Source: an uncultured Lachnospiraceae bacterium
GTDB lineage: Bacteria > Bacillota_A > Clostridia > Lachnospirales > Lachnospiraceae
Length of the DNA: 10,102 nt
Assembly (NCBI GenBank): GCA_910585855.1
Contig: CAJUGZ010000156.1
Location: forward strand, 1 to 10,102
Reading direction: 5' to 3'
In this document: positions 1 to 6,258 of the stretch, one piece after another
Layout: each line of letters starts with the position of its first letter
Numbering within the stretch: position 1 is the stretch's first letter
Notes under the pieces: generated by a model
The model's database searches: none
Told to the model about the DNA's origin: nothing
What the model saw: only the letters and a program-made list of their open reading frames with translations
Made by a program: the position numbers and the translations under genes

Positions 1-100
1 GCGGAGCAGGCAAAGGACAGGAGCAAACCGCCTCTGGCGTCCGGTGAAAGCCAACTCTTTCCGGCATCCTTTATCCAAAAGCCTGATTAAAGAATTTTAG
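1..100. other. GC-rich edge segment, no assignable gene
   Basis: This stretch is clearly richer in G and C than the AT-rich DNA that follows. Two forward frames are open from the edge, one to a TAA at 88-90 and one to a TAG at 98-100, but neither gives a recognisable protein tail. It contains a small CGCC-AGA-GGCG-type dyad (minus-strand reading, about 30-40). Two blocks, AGCAGGC at 5-11 and TCTGGCGTCC at 33-42, recur as reverse complements near the right end of the window (9881-9887 and 9854-9863). It could be the tail of a repeat, an RNA gene or a gene cut by the edge; I cannot decide. Confidence 0.3.
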
Positions 101-109
101 AGAAAGTAC

Positions 110-166
110 TTGACGATTTTGGAAAATTTATATATACTTGACATAATAGCTAGCTGAAGTTAGTAA
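110..166 (+). promoter_or_regulatory. Two overlapping sigma-A-type promoters upstream of the acetyltransferase
   Basis: The first candidate is TTGACG (110-115), a 17-base spacer and TATACT (133-138). The second starts where the first ends: TTGACA (138-143), a 17-base spacer and TAGTAA (161-166). Both have correct spacing, and the first has good boxes on both sides. Transcripts would start near 145 and 173 and run into the acetyltransferase gene. Confidence 0.55.
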
Positions 167-245
167 AGCAAATATATTGATTTGGATTTTGTGGGAATAA
201 TCTTTATATAAATATATAGATTTGTATAAAGATTCTCTTTTTGGA

Positions 246-743
246 ATGGTGTGTCTATTGAAGAATGAAATAATCAAGCTATATGAACCACGATTAGAGG
301 ATCTTTGGTTTCGAAAAAAAATTATGAGCGATGAAGCAACTATGTCTTATAACCATGCATGTGGAGGAATCATTCCATTTCCTGAAAGTGAATGGTTCAA
401 GTGGTATAATAATTGGGTAATTACTCAGGATAAGAAACGTTTTTATCGTTATCTAATGAAACAAGAATCAGATGAATTTATTGGGGAAATAGCCTATCAT
501 TTTGATAATGACAGAAAGATTTGGATGGCAGATATAATCGTAGCTTTTATGTATCGTGGCAGAGGATATGGAATGCAAGGGATAAACTTATTGTGCAAAA
601 CGGCTGGGAAAAATGGAATTGATGTTCTTTATGATGATATAGCAATCGACAATCCATCTGTTTCTCTATTTAAAAAAAATGGATTTAGTGAAGAATATCG
701 TACCGATGAAATTATTATGTTAAAAAAAGACTTGCGGGAATAA
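246..743 (+). CDS. GNAT-family N-acetyltransferase
   Basis: This is a small acetyl-CoA-dependent acetyltransferase of the GNAT superfamily, cytoplasmic, substrate unknown. In the reading frame that opens at a TTG at 222, the acetyl-CoA pyrophosphate-binding loop (motif A) is YRGRGYG at residues 111-117. Motif B is the stretch N144...SLFKKNGF (148-155), typical of the RimJ/RimL-like branch. The core KNEIIKLYEPRLEDLWF resembles the usual start of this branch, so the true start is probably the ATG at 246 or the TTG at 258 rather than 222. None of the three has a good Shine-Dalgarno sequence. The gene is isolated, with its own promoters upstream and about 600 gene-free bases downstream, and it has no evident link to the sugar genes. 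The family is clear; the acceptor (small amine, antibiotic or protein N-terminus) is not. Confidence 0.85.
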   Translation: MVCLLKNEIIKLYEPRLEDLWFRKKIMSDEATMSYNHACGGIIPFPESEWFKWYNNWVITQDKKRFYRYLMKQESDEFIGEIAYHFDNDRKIWMADIIVAFMYRGRGYGMQGINLLCKTAGKNGIDVLYDDIAIDNPSVSLFKKNGFSEEYRTDEIIMLKKDLRE

Positions 744-1070
744 CTTTTAGTTTATAGGACTGTTAAGTTAGTATGAGGACACTTTTTCGAAAAGGGAGTA
801 TAAATATATAAAAAATAAGAATGTATAAATATAAAAAAGAAAAAAATACCATGAAGGTATAACGGTTTGGGAGAACTATTATATTTTTATGGTATTTTTA
901 TTATTTAATGTTCTATAATAGTTTTTTCATAGAAGGAGAACGCCGGAAAGCATTGATGTTGTAAAGAGTACATTCTTTTTTTGCATATATTGTCTTGTAA
1001 AAAATAAGTTATAGTAGGATACCCACATTTTCAAAGTCTGATTGTTTTTTGGATCTGTTGGAAATACACA
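744..1070. other. Gene-free AT-rich intergenic stretch
   Basis: No reading frame with a usable ribosome binding site is visible. It holds an 11-base direct repeat, GTATAAATATA, at 798-808 and 823-833, the inverted repeat listed separately at 842-899, and a minor dyad TTCTAT/ATAGAA around 911-934. An AAGGAG-like site near 932 is not followed by an open frame. Promoter-like words (TTGTCT 990-995, TATAGT 1010-1015) are too closely spaced to be convincing. Confidence 0.5.
842..899 (+). terminator. Possible intrinsic terminator with long loop
   Basis: An 11-bp perfect inverted repeat (842-852 with 889-899) ends in a run of five T, with TTATTATTT beyond. It could end transcripts leaving the acetyltransferase gene. 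The 36-base loop is long for a terminator, and an alternative small hairpin (ATACC 846-850 with GGTAT 856-860) would compete with it. A leader switch is conceivable, but no known riboswitch consensus was recognised. Confidence 0.4.
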
Positions 1071-1208
1071 GCCAAAATTGAAAGAAGGTCTGCGCAGGGT
1101 CATCATTTTTCGTTGGCACTTGGGTGCTGCATTTTAGCACCTTAGTGTTCGCTACGAGGAAATGCTAAGCGAGAGCGGGCCCAGAGCAGACCTTCTTTCA
1201 ATTTTGGC
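1071..1208 (+). repeat. Structured dispersed element, copy A (possible ncRNA)
   Basis: A 138-base element is closed by a 23-bp perfect inverted repeat (1071-1093 with 1186-1208). Inside lie GCAC-TTGG-GTGC (about 1117-1128), GGTGCT pairing with AGCACC (about 1123-1142), and GC-GAGA-GC, a GNRA-type tetraloop (1169-1176). A second copy lies in reverse orientation at 7137-7287. The core reads GGTCTGCGCAGGGTCATCAT at the left and GGAAATGCTAAGCG at the right in both copies. Similarity extends slightly outward on both sides (AATACACA before, GCATCC after). It is GC-richer than its surroundings and encodes no convincing protein. It could be an RNA gene, a REP/MITE-like non-autonomous element, or both. 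I do not recognise a named family. Confidence 0.75.
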
Positions 1209-1340
1209 ATCCTCTCTGAGAAAACCAAACCTTCTGCTATAGAAAATTTTATAAGGAAATTAGCTACATAGGTTAAGGAAAGGATTTTGCTGTGAGAGTA
1301 TTATCAAAGGTGGTATTAATTTTAGTTAGGAGGAGAAAAG

Positions 1341-1901
1341 ATGAATAATATTAAAAAAATGATTTTATCTGCATTATTTTTGGCAATGGGCATTATTCTG
1401 CCGTTTTTTACAGGACAGATACCGGCGATAGGAAGTCGTCTGTTACCAATGCATATACCAGTACTGTTATGTGGTTTTGTATGCGGATGGCAGTATGGTT
1501 TTCTGGTTGGATTTATTTTGCCGATTTTTCGGAGTTTGTTGTTTACTATGCCAAAGATGATGCCTACTGCAGTAGCAATGGCATTTGAATTGGCGGCATA
1601 TGGTGCAGTAGCAGGGATTCTCTATGCAAGGCTTCCAAAGAAAAAAGTATCTATTTATATTAGTTTATTAGGTGCTATGATTGTAGGACGAGTGGTATGG
1701 GGAATTGTTAGTATTCCGCTCTATGGAATTGCAGGCGGAAGGTTTTCTTCGGCGATTTTTATAGCGGGTGCTTTTACTAATGCAGTTCCGGGAATTATTT
1801 TACAGATAATTGTTATTCCGGCGGTTGTAATGGCATTGTCGCAGACAGGGGTGTTGAGAAATGGACAGGAAAATGGATATCGTATGTTCCCAAATCGATA
1901 G
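1341..1901 (+). CDS. ECF transporter S component (vitamin/micronutrient uptake)
   Basis: This is the substrate-binding membrane subunit of an energy-coupling-factor transporter. It would work with a shared EcfT-EcfA-EcfA' module encoded elsewhere. The 186-residue protein is almost entirely hydrophobic, with about five or six membrane segments and no ATPase motif. The central GSRLLPMHIPVLLCGF...WQYGFLVGFILPIFRSLLF region (from about residue 31) is typical of the general ECF S-component family. The ATG follows a strong AGGAGGAG site with about 6 bases spacing. The 3' end overlaps the downstream kinase gene by 41 bases, so the two are surely co-transcribed and probably translationally coupled. 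The substrate cannot be read from sequence; pairing with a nucleoside-kinase-like enzyme suggests a compound trapped by phosphorylation, which is inference. Confidence 0.85.
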   Translation: MNNIKKMILSALFLAMGIILPFFTGQIPAIGSRLLPMHIPVLLCGFVCGWQYGFLVGFILPIFRSLLFTMPKMMPTAVAMAFELAAYGAVAGILYARLPKKKVSIYISLLGAMIVGRVVWGIVSIPLYGIAGGRFSSAIFIAGAFTNAVPGIILQIIVIPAVVMALSQTGVLRNGQENGYRMFPNR

Positions 1902-2445
1902 GATTTTAGAAGAATATCAAAACAAGTCAGAAGGTTCTAATACTCCGATTCTTGTAGCGATTGATGGTATGTGTGCAAGTGGAAAAAGTACATTAGGAAA
2001 CTGTTTGAAAGAGAAATATCAGTGTAATTTGTTTCATATGGATGATTTTTTCCTTCGCCCTGAGCAGCGGACAGAAGAGAGGTTAGAACAGGCAGGCGGA
2101 AATATTGATTATGAGCGGTTTGAGAAAGAGATTATCAGGCATCTTTCGGATCGTGAGGGGCTGGTTTATCAAAGATATAATTGCGGCAGAAAAGTATTAG
2201 AGGAAAAAACGAAAGTGCCGTATTGTTTACTGAATATAATAGAGGGAGCTTACAGCCAGCATCCATATTTTGGTGATATTTATAATTTACGGTTTTTTTT
2301 AAGTATATCTTTTGAAGAACAAAAGCAGCGTATTTTGGTTCGGGACGGAAAAGAAAAATTGGAACGATTTTTAGCGGAATGGATTCCAATGGAGAATCGA
2401 TATTTTGAAGAGTATCAAATTCGTTCCCATAGTATTTGTTTATAA
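1861..2445 (+). CDS. Uridine-kinase-like P-loop kinase
   Basis: This is an ATP-dependent small-molecule kinase of the uridine kinase / nicotinamide riboside kinase / pantothenate kinase P-loop group, cytoplasmic. Walker A is GMCASGKST at residues 36-44. The substrate-site motif HMDDFFLRP (59-67) and the EGAYS motif (129-133) sit where this family has its DD-F and EG-Y signatures. A lid-like segment rich in Arg and Lys follows (158-170). At 194 residues it is near the usual family length. The start at 1861 overlaps the S-component gene by 41 bases; an in-frame ATG at 1873 is an alternative. A bidirectional terminator follows. A plausible role is phosphorylating the compound brought in by the neighbouring transporter. 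Assignment to uridine itself is not justified. Confidence 0.8.
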   Translation: MDRKMDIVCSQIDRILEEYQNKSEGSNTPILVAIDGMCASGKSTLGNCLKEKYQCNLFHMDDFFLRPEQRTEERLEQAGGNIDYERFEKEIIRHLSDREGLVYQRYNCGRKVLEEKTKVPYCLLNIIEGAYSQHPYFGDIYNLRFFLSISFEEQKQRILVRDGKEKLERFLAEWIPMENRYFEEYQIRSHSICL

Positions 2446-2464
2446 AATAATTAGATATGGAAAT

Positions 2465-2505
2465 AAAAAGGGAAGTTTGATAGTTTGATATAGACTTCCC
2501 TTTTT
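2465..2505. terminator. Bidirectional intrinsic terminator between convergent genes
   Basis: A perfect 12-bp inverted repeat (2465-2476 with 2494-2505) has a GGGAAGT/ACTTCCC core, a 17-base loop, A residues on the left and T residues on the right. It therefore works for both strands, ending the transporter-kinase transcript and the regulator-DUF3842 transcript that converge here. Confidence 0.9.
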
Positions 2506-2528
2506 ATATTTATATCATAAATTTTACT

Positions 2529-2933
2529 TTACATCATAGATTCTATTTTTTCGCATACCATACGAATATAATCTCCAAGCCCCGTATCGGCACAGCCGAC
2601 AATATAATGATTGCATCGGTTGACCGGGATTAATATTTTAAAGGCAGAACTAGAGCCAATAGCGGCTGCCATAGCAGGAGTAATTTCTCCCAGCAGAGAG
2701 TTGGCAAAGACAATTCCGATTGGTCCAACAATAAGGTCGGAGTCTTTTGCATTTACAATGACGGGATTTTCTCCGGTAGCTCCATAGTCTGCACCGGCTT
2801 TCATCATAGCGGAAGTGGCAATGCCATTTGTTCCTATCGCATAGAGTTCTAATTCTGGATGTAATTTTTTTAATTGTTCGATAATACTTCTTCCGATTTT
2901 TCCTCCTTGACCGTCAATGATAGTAATTTTCAT
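2529..2933 (-). CDS. DUF3842-family protein of unknown function
   Basis: I recognise this as the small conserved Firmicutes family DUF3842; no reaction is established for it. The 134-residue protein begins MKITIIDGQGGKIGRSI, a beta strand plus glycine-rich loop like the nucleotide-binding start of a Rossmann fold. Other conserved-looking blocks are ATSAMMKAGADYGATGEN (40-57), VGPIGIVFANSLLGEITPAMAAAI (69-92) and IPVNRCNHYIVGCAD (102-116), the last with two cysteines. There is no signal peptide or membrane segment. An AAAGGAGT site lies about 8 bases before the ATG. It follows the AraC regulator gene on the same strand with a 60-base gap and no terminator, so it is probably co-transcribed with it. 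Any role in galactoside metabolism is only guilt by association. Confidence 0.8.
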   Translation of the reverse strand: MKITIIDGQGGKIGRSIIEQLKKLHPELELYAIGTNGIATSAMMKAGADYGATGENPVIVNAKDSDLIVGPIGIVFANSLLGEITPAMAAAIGSSSAFKILIPVNRCNHYIVGCADTGLGDYIRMVCEKIESMM

Positions 2934-2993
2934 AAAATAAACTCCTTTTTTAAATGTTTTGTTTTTATATGTGTTTGGTTTTTCTATAAACTT

Positions 2994-3854
2994 TTAGGAA
3001 TATCCGCCTCCGTGTTCATATCGCCACTGTCTGGGAGAAATGCCGTATACATTTTTAAAAGCACGTGAAAAGTGTAATTGATTAGGGTATCCAACTGCAT
3101 TTCCAATATCTGCTACGGATAGTGCGGTCAGTTTTAACAGTTCTGCAGCTTTTGTCATGCGGTAAGAAATTAAAAACTCCTGTGGGGATTTTCCCATATT
3201 TTCCCGAAAGATTTTTCCAAAATAACTTCTGTTTAATCCGCAGCAGGCGGCAATATCCTCTACAGAAATATCATTTTGAAAATTTTGCTCAATAAAAGTA
3301 AATGCCTCTTTAAGATAAAAATCACGTAAACTATTCCCTTTGACGGATAAAGAAGAGGCAGAAATAGAAGAACGAACCAAGCTGTCTAGAAACAGATAGA
3401 GATGTCCGATTAGATGGAAAGGGGATTCTTCTTTATGGTTTACGATATACAGCATTTCTGATTTCATTGTTTCAGAAATATCTTTGTGTCGGGCTTTATA
3501 GATAGGATGATCCATACAAAGTCCGGTTAAACTGATTGTTTCTTTTACACGCAGCCCGTCAAATTCAATCCAAGTGTATTCCCATGGAATTTCGTGGTCT
3601 GCGATATAGGTGGAAATTTGATGTGGAAATAATAAAAAACCTTGTCCGCTTTTTACTTGATAGGGAATCGATTCCCCTCTTGCATTATTTGCAATTAAAG
3701 TGCCAGTTCCAGAGATACAATAGTGAAAAAGATAATGATTTCTGGCAGCAGGACCAAACGATTGGGAAGCATCACACTGTTCCCATCCAAACTGATAGAG
3801 TCCTAAATCGACAAAATTTTCTCTTGGAAAAATGGAAAAGATTACTTCACTCAT
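2994..3854 (-). CDS. AraC-family transcriptional regulator, likely of the alpha-galactoside genes
   Basis: This is a DNA-binding activator of the AraC/XylS family, 286 residues. The N-terminal half (about 10-165) is a cupin-like sensor domain (HYLFHYCISGTGTL at 40-53, then GQGFLLFPHQ at 70-79), as in sugar-responsive members such as MsmR/RafR. The C-terminal part has two helix-turn-helix units: ISVEDIAACCGLNRSYFGKIF (196-216) and LSVADIGNAVGYPNQLHFSRAF (245-266), ending in the family signature YGISPRQWR (270-278). GAGGTG lies 5 bases before the ATG. It is divergent from the sugar transporter operon and faces the alpha-galactosidase locus, so control of both is the natural inference. An inducer (melibiose, raffinose or galactose) cannot be told from sequence. 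Confidence 0.88.
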   Translation of the reverse strand: MSEVIFSIFPRENFVDLGLYQFGWEQCDASQSFGPAARNHYLFHYCISGTGTLIANNARGESIPYQVKSGQGFLLFPHQISTYIADHEIPWEYTWIEFDGLRVKETISLTGLCMDHPIYKARHKDISETMKSEMLYIVNHKEESPFHLIGHLYLFLDSLVRSSISASSLSVKGNSLRDFYLKEAFTFIEQNFQNDISVEDIAACCGLNRSYFGKIFRENMGKSPQEFLISYRMTKAAELLKLTALSVADIGNAVGYPNQLHFSRAFKNVYGISPRQWRYEHGGGYS

Positions 3855-3877
3855 TTAATCACCTCAAATTTAATAAG

Positions 3878-3934
3878 AACCTCTTTTTTAATGTAGAAAA
3901 TTTTGTAGGATTTATCCAAAAGAAAAAAGAGGTT
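3878..3934. repeat. 12-bp inverted repeat in the regulator leader
   Basis: AACCTCTTTTTT (3878-3889) and AAAAAAGAGGTT (3923-3934) are perfectly complementary. Inside lies a smaller dyad, GGAT-TT-ATCC (about 3908-3917), flanked by TTTT and AAAA. The structure would fall in the 5' leader of the AraC mRNA, between its promoter and its ribosome binding site. It lacks a terminal T-run on either strand, so it is not a classical terminator. It may be an operator or an mRNA structure affecting translation. Confidence 0.6.
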
Positions 3935-3950
3935 AGTTTATAGTAAACCT

Positions 3951-3980
3951 ATTATATATCATAATGCTAGATGATTTCAA
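3951..3980 (-). promoter_or_regulatory. Promoter of the AraC regulator gene
   Basis: On the minus strand, TTGAAA (3980 to 3975), an 18-base spacer and TATAAT (3956 to 3951) make a good sigma-A promoter. Transcription would start near 3944, giving a leader of about 90 bases that contains the inverted repeat at 3878-3934. A short dyad, GTTTA-TAG-TAAAC (3936-3948), sits at the predicted start and could be an operator for autoregulation. Confidence 0.6.
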
Positions 3981-3997
3981 GTAATTACATAAAAAAC

Positions 3998-4061
3998 AGC
4001 ATAAAGGCATAAAATAACAAAAATACTGCTATTTTCTAATAGCATAAAGATATGTTATAAT
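3998..4061 (+). promoter_or_regulatory. Promoter and likely activator sites of the sugar transporter operon
   Basis: The -10 is a perfect TATAAT (4056-4061) preceded by TGT, an extended -10. The position 17 bases upstream (4033-4038, TTTCTA) is a poor -35 box, as expected for an activator-dependent promoter. Upstream are three GCATAAA words (3999-4005, 4007-4013, 4042-4048) and an 18-bp dyad TGCTATT-TTCT-AATAGCA (4027-4044) overlapping the -35. AraC-type proteins often bind direct repeats next to a weak -35. The block 4018-4061 strongly resembles the promoter ahead of the alpha-galactosidase gene (7334-7370). Confidence 0.65.
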
Positions 4062-4096
4062 ACAGCTATCAAAAAAATAGGGAAGGAGAAAATGCT

Positions 4097-5377
4097 ATGA
4101 AAGGAAAGAAGATCAAACGTCTGGGGCTTGCAGCTTGCTGTATGATGGCAGCACTTATGATGCAGGGTTGCGGTTCAAACAAGAATGGTCAAAAGATTGA
4201 AATTGAGATCGTTCAGTACAAACCAGAAGCAGCAGTTTATTTTGATACGGTGGAAGAAGCGTTTAACGCAACACATGATAATATCCATCTTACCATTAGC
4301 TCTCCGAATGATGCAATGACAATTTTAAGAACTAGGTTTATCCGAGAAGACTACCCGGATATTATCGGAATTGGAGGCGATATTAACTATTCTTATTTTG
4401 TAGATGCAGGAATTTTGGCGGATGTATCTGACTATGAAGGAATTAATAACATCAAACCGGCATACCTGAATATAGCAGAAGCATTAAAACTGGTTCCAAT
4501 AGAAGGGAGTTATGCACTGCCTTATGTTGCGAATGCAGCAGGGATTCTTTACAACAGAGATATCTTTGAGGAAAATGGTTGGGTAATTCCAGAAAATTGG
4601 GAGGAACTGATTGCTCTATGTGATCAGATTCAGGCAGCGGGAAAAATGCCGTTCTATTTTGGATTTAAAGATACTTGGACCTGTTTAGCACCATGGAATG
4701 CAATGGCAGTTGATCTTGCTCCTGCAGATGTTACAAAACAGGTAAATCGTGGAACAACTACGTTTGCAACGGAGTATCGGGAAGTATCAGAAAAGTATTT
4801 GCAATTATTGCAGTATGGACCAAGTGATCCGTTTGCCTATGGCTATAATGATGCATGTACAGCTTTTGCAAGAGGAGAGTCAGTCATGTATCCAATCGGC
4901 AGTTATGCAGTTCCGCAGATTTTAACAGTAAACCCGGATCTAAATGTAGATTCTTTTGTAATGCCGGCAAATGACGAAAAAGACGGCAATACATTGAACT
5001 CTGGAGTAGACCTTTTATTTGCAGTAACAGCATCTTGCGAGAATAAGGAAGCTGCTTATGAAGTATTAGATTTTTTATATGCAGATGAAAATATTCAGCA
5101 GTATATTGATGCACAAAATGCAATTCCATGTAAAGAAGGTGAATTTCAGTTAGCTTCTATGTTAGATGGAATGATGGGCTACATAGAAGCAGGAAATATG
5201 ACGGATTATCAGGATCATTACTATCCGTCTGAAATGGCAGTGGATGCACAGATACAAACATTTTTAATTAATCGGGATGTAGATGCATTTTTAAAGAAAT
5301 TTGATACAGACTGGTTAAGATATAATAGAGATATTATTCGTCTGGTTCAAAAATATGAAGAGGAACATGGGAAATAA
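4097..5377 (+). CDS. Sugar ABC transporter substrate-binding lipoprotein (family 1, MsmE-like)
   Basis: This is the extracellular sugar-capturing component of an ABC importer, probably for alpha-galactosides given the neighbouring GH36 enzyme. The 426-residue precursor has a basic N-terminus, a hydrophobic stretch (10-22) and a lipobox MQGC with the lipidated cysteine at residue 25. The mature protein would therefore be anchored to the outer face of the membrane. The rest has the family 1 solute-binding pattern: FDTVEEAFNATHDNI near the start, YPDIIGIGGD, a hinge-like ALPYVANAAGILYNRDIFEENG (about 139-160) and a late AYEVLDFLYADEN. AAGGAG lies about 8 bases before the ATG. It is the first gene of a three-gene operon with two permeases 11 bases downstream. 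The exact sugar is inferred from context only. Confidence 0.9.
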   Translation: MKGKKIKRLGLAACCMMAALMMQGCGSNKNGQKIEIEIVQYKPEAAVYFDTVEEAFNATHDNIHLTISSPNDAMTILRTRFIREDYPDIIGIGGDINYSYFVDAGILADVSDYEGINNIKPAYLNIAEALKLVPIEGSYALPYVANAAGILYNRDIFEENGWVIPENWEELIALCDQIQAAGKMPFYFGFKDTWTCLAPWNAMAVDLAPADVTKQVNRGTTTFATEYREVSEKYLQLLQYGPSDPFAYGYNDACTAFARGESVMYPIGSYAVPQILTVNPDLNVDSFVMPANDEKDGNTLNSGVDLLFAVTASCENKEAAYEVLDFLYADENIQQYIDAQNAIPCKEGEFQLASMLDGMMGYIEAGNMTDYQDHYYPSEMAVDAQIQTFLINRDVDAFLKKFDTDWLRYNRDIIRLVQKYEEEHGK

Positions 5378-5388
5378 AGGAGGAAGAA

Positions 5389-6258
5389 ATGATGAAAAAT
5401 GAGAGAAAAATAACATTTTTATGTATTACAATTCCGATTCTGGCATTATTTGTCTGCTTTAATACCATTCCGTTGATTCGTGGTGTCATTTATAGTTTTA
5501 CAAATTTTAAGGGATTCGGAAAATATGACTGGGTTGGTATGCGTAATTATATTGATTTATTTTCGGATGCTCGTGTTGGAAAATCCTACTTATTTACATT
5601 TAAGTTAGCGATTGTAACAACGATTGTAGTAAATGTAATCAGTTTACTTCTTGCTTTGGCATTAAACGGAAAAATCCGTGCAAAGAGCTTTTTCCGTGGA
5701 GCATATTTTTTGCCGAATATTCTTGGAGCATTGGTAGTTGGTTACATATTTAATTATTTCTTTACTTATATTTTTCCGGCATTGGCATCTATGGTAGGCA
5801 TCGAATCTTTAAGCACCAGTATTTTATCAAGTCCTAGCAAGGCATGGATTGGAATTATGGTAGTATGTGCATGGCAGGCGATTGCAATGAATACTATTAT
5901 TTATATTTCTGGTTTACAGACTGTGCCAGAGGATGTTTATGAGGCAGGTGGATTAGACGGTGCAACCGGATGGAAACAATTCCGTTATCTTACTTTTCCA
6001 TTAATTATTCCATTCTTTTCGATTAATATGGTATTGTGTGTAAAGAATTTTTTGATGGTATTTGATCAGATTATGGCTTTGACAAAAGGCGGTCCTGCAC
6101 AGAGTACAGAATCCATTTCCTACCTGATTTATAATAATGGTATGTCCGGCGGACAGTTTGGATTCCAAAGTGCAAATGCAGTTGTTTTCTTCTTGGTTAT
6201 CGTATTTGTATCTGTAGCACAGATGAAATTTTCAAGCAGTAAGGAGGAGCAGTTATGA
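5389..6258 (+). CDS. Sugar ABC transporter permease, MalF/MsmF type
   Basis: This is one of two membrane-spanning subunits of the carbohydrate importer (CUT1 type). The 289-residue protein has about six membrane helices, the first at 9-30. The cytoplasmic coupling loop that docks onto the ATPase is YEAGGLDGATGWKQFRYLTF (184-203), a recognisable EAA motif in which the usual second Ala of EAA is Gly. A typical MalF-like FDQIMALTKGGPAQSTESISYLIY block follows (225-248). AAAGGAGG (5376-5383) overlaps the stop codon of the lipoprotein gene; it lies 5 bases before the ATG at 5389 and 8 before an adjacent ATG at 5392, so either start is possible. The end overlaps the next gene as ATGA, indicating translational coupling. 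Confidence 0.93.
   Translation: MMKNERKITFLCITIPILALFVCFNTIPLIRGVIYSFTNFKGFGKYDWVGMRNYIDLFSDARVGKSYLFTFKLAIVTTIVVNVISLLLALALNGKIRAKSFFRGAYFLPNILGALVVGYIFNYFFTYIFPALASMVGIESLSTSILSSPSKAWIGIMVVCAWQAIAMNTIIYISGLQTVPEDVYEAGGLDGATGWKQFRYLTFPLIIPFFSINMVLCVKNFLMVFDQIMALTKGGPAQSTESISYLIYNNGMSGGQFGFQSANAVVFFLVIVFVSVAQMKFSSSKEEQL

Noticed and set aside
981..1015. Promoter for the ECF S-component gene
   Set aside because: TTGCAT or TTGTCT boxes stand at wrong distances (23 or 14 bases) from TATAGT, so I cannot support a promoter here.
1071..1208. Insertion sequence with terminal inverted repeats
   Set aside because: No transposase frame fits in 140-150 bases and no clear target-site duplication is visible; at most a non-autonomous element.
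1162..1242. Small ORF starting MLSESGPRADLL in copy A, with MLSASGLGADLP in copy B
   Set aside because: It crosses the closing stem, has no ribosome binding site, and the frames part outside the element; probably a spurious frame.
2135..2389. Minus-strand frame of 84 codons inside the kinase gene
   Set aside because: It is the shadow of a well-supported kinase with intact motifs.
3536..3943. Plus-strand frame of 135 codons opposite the AraC gene
   Set aside because: It overlaps the N-terminal domain of a clear AraC protein and its promoter, and shows no family motifs.
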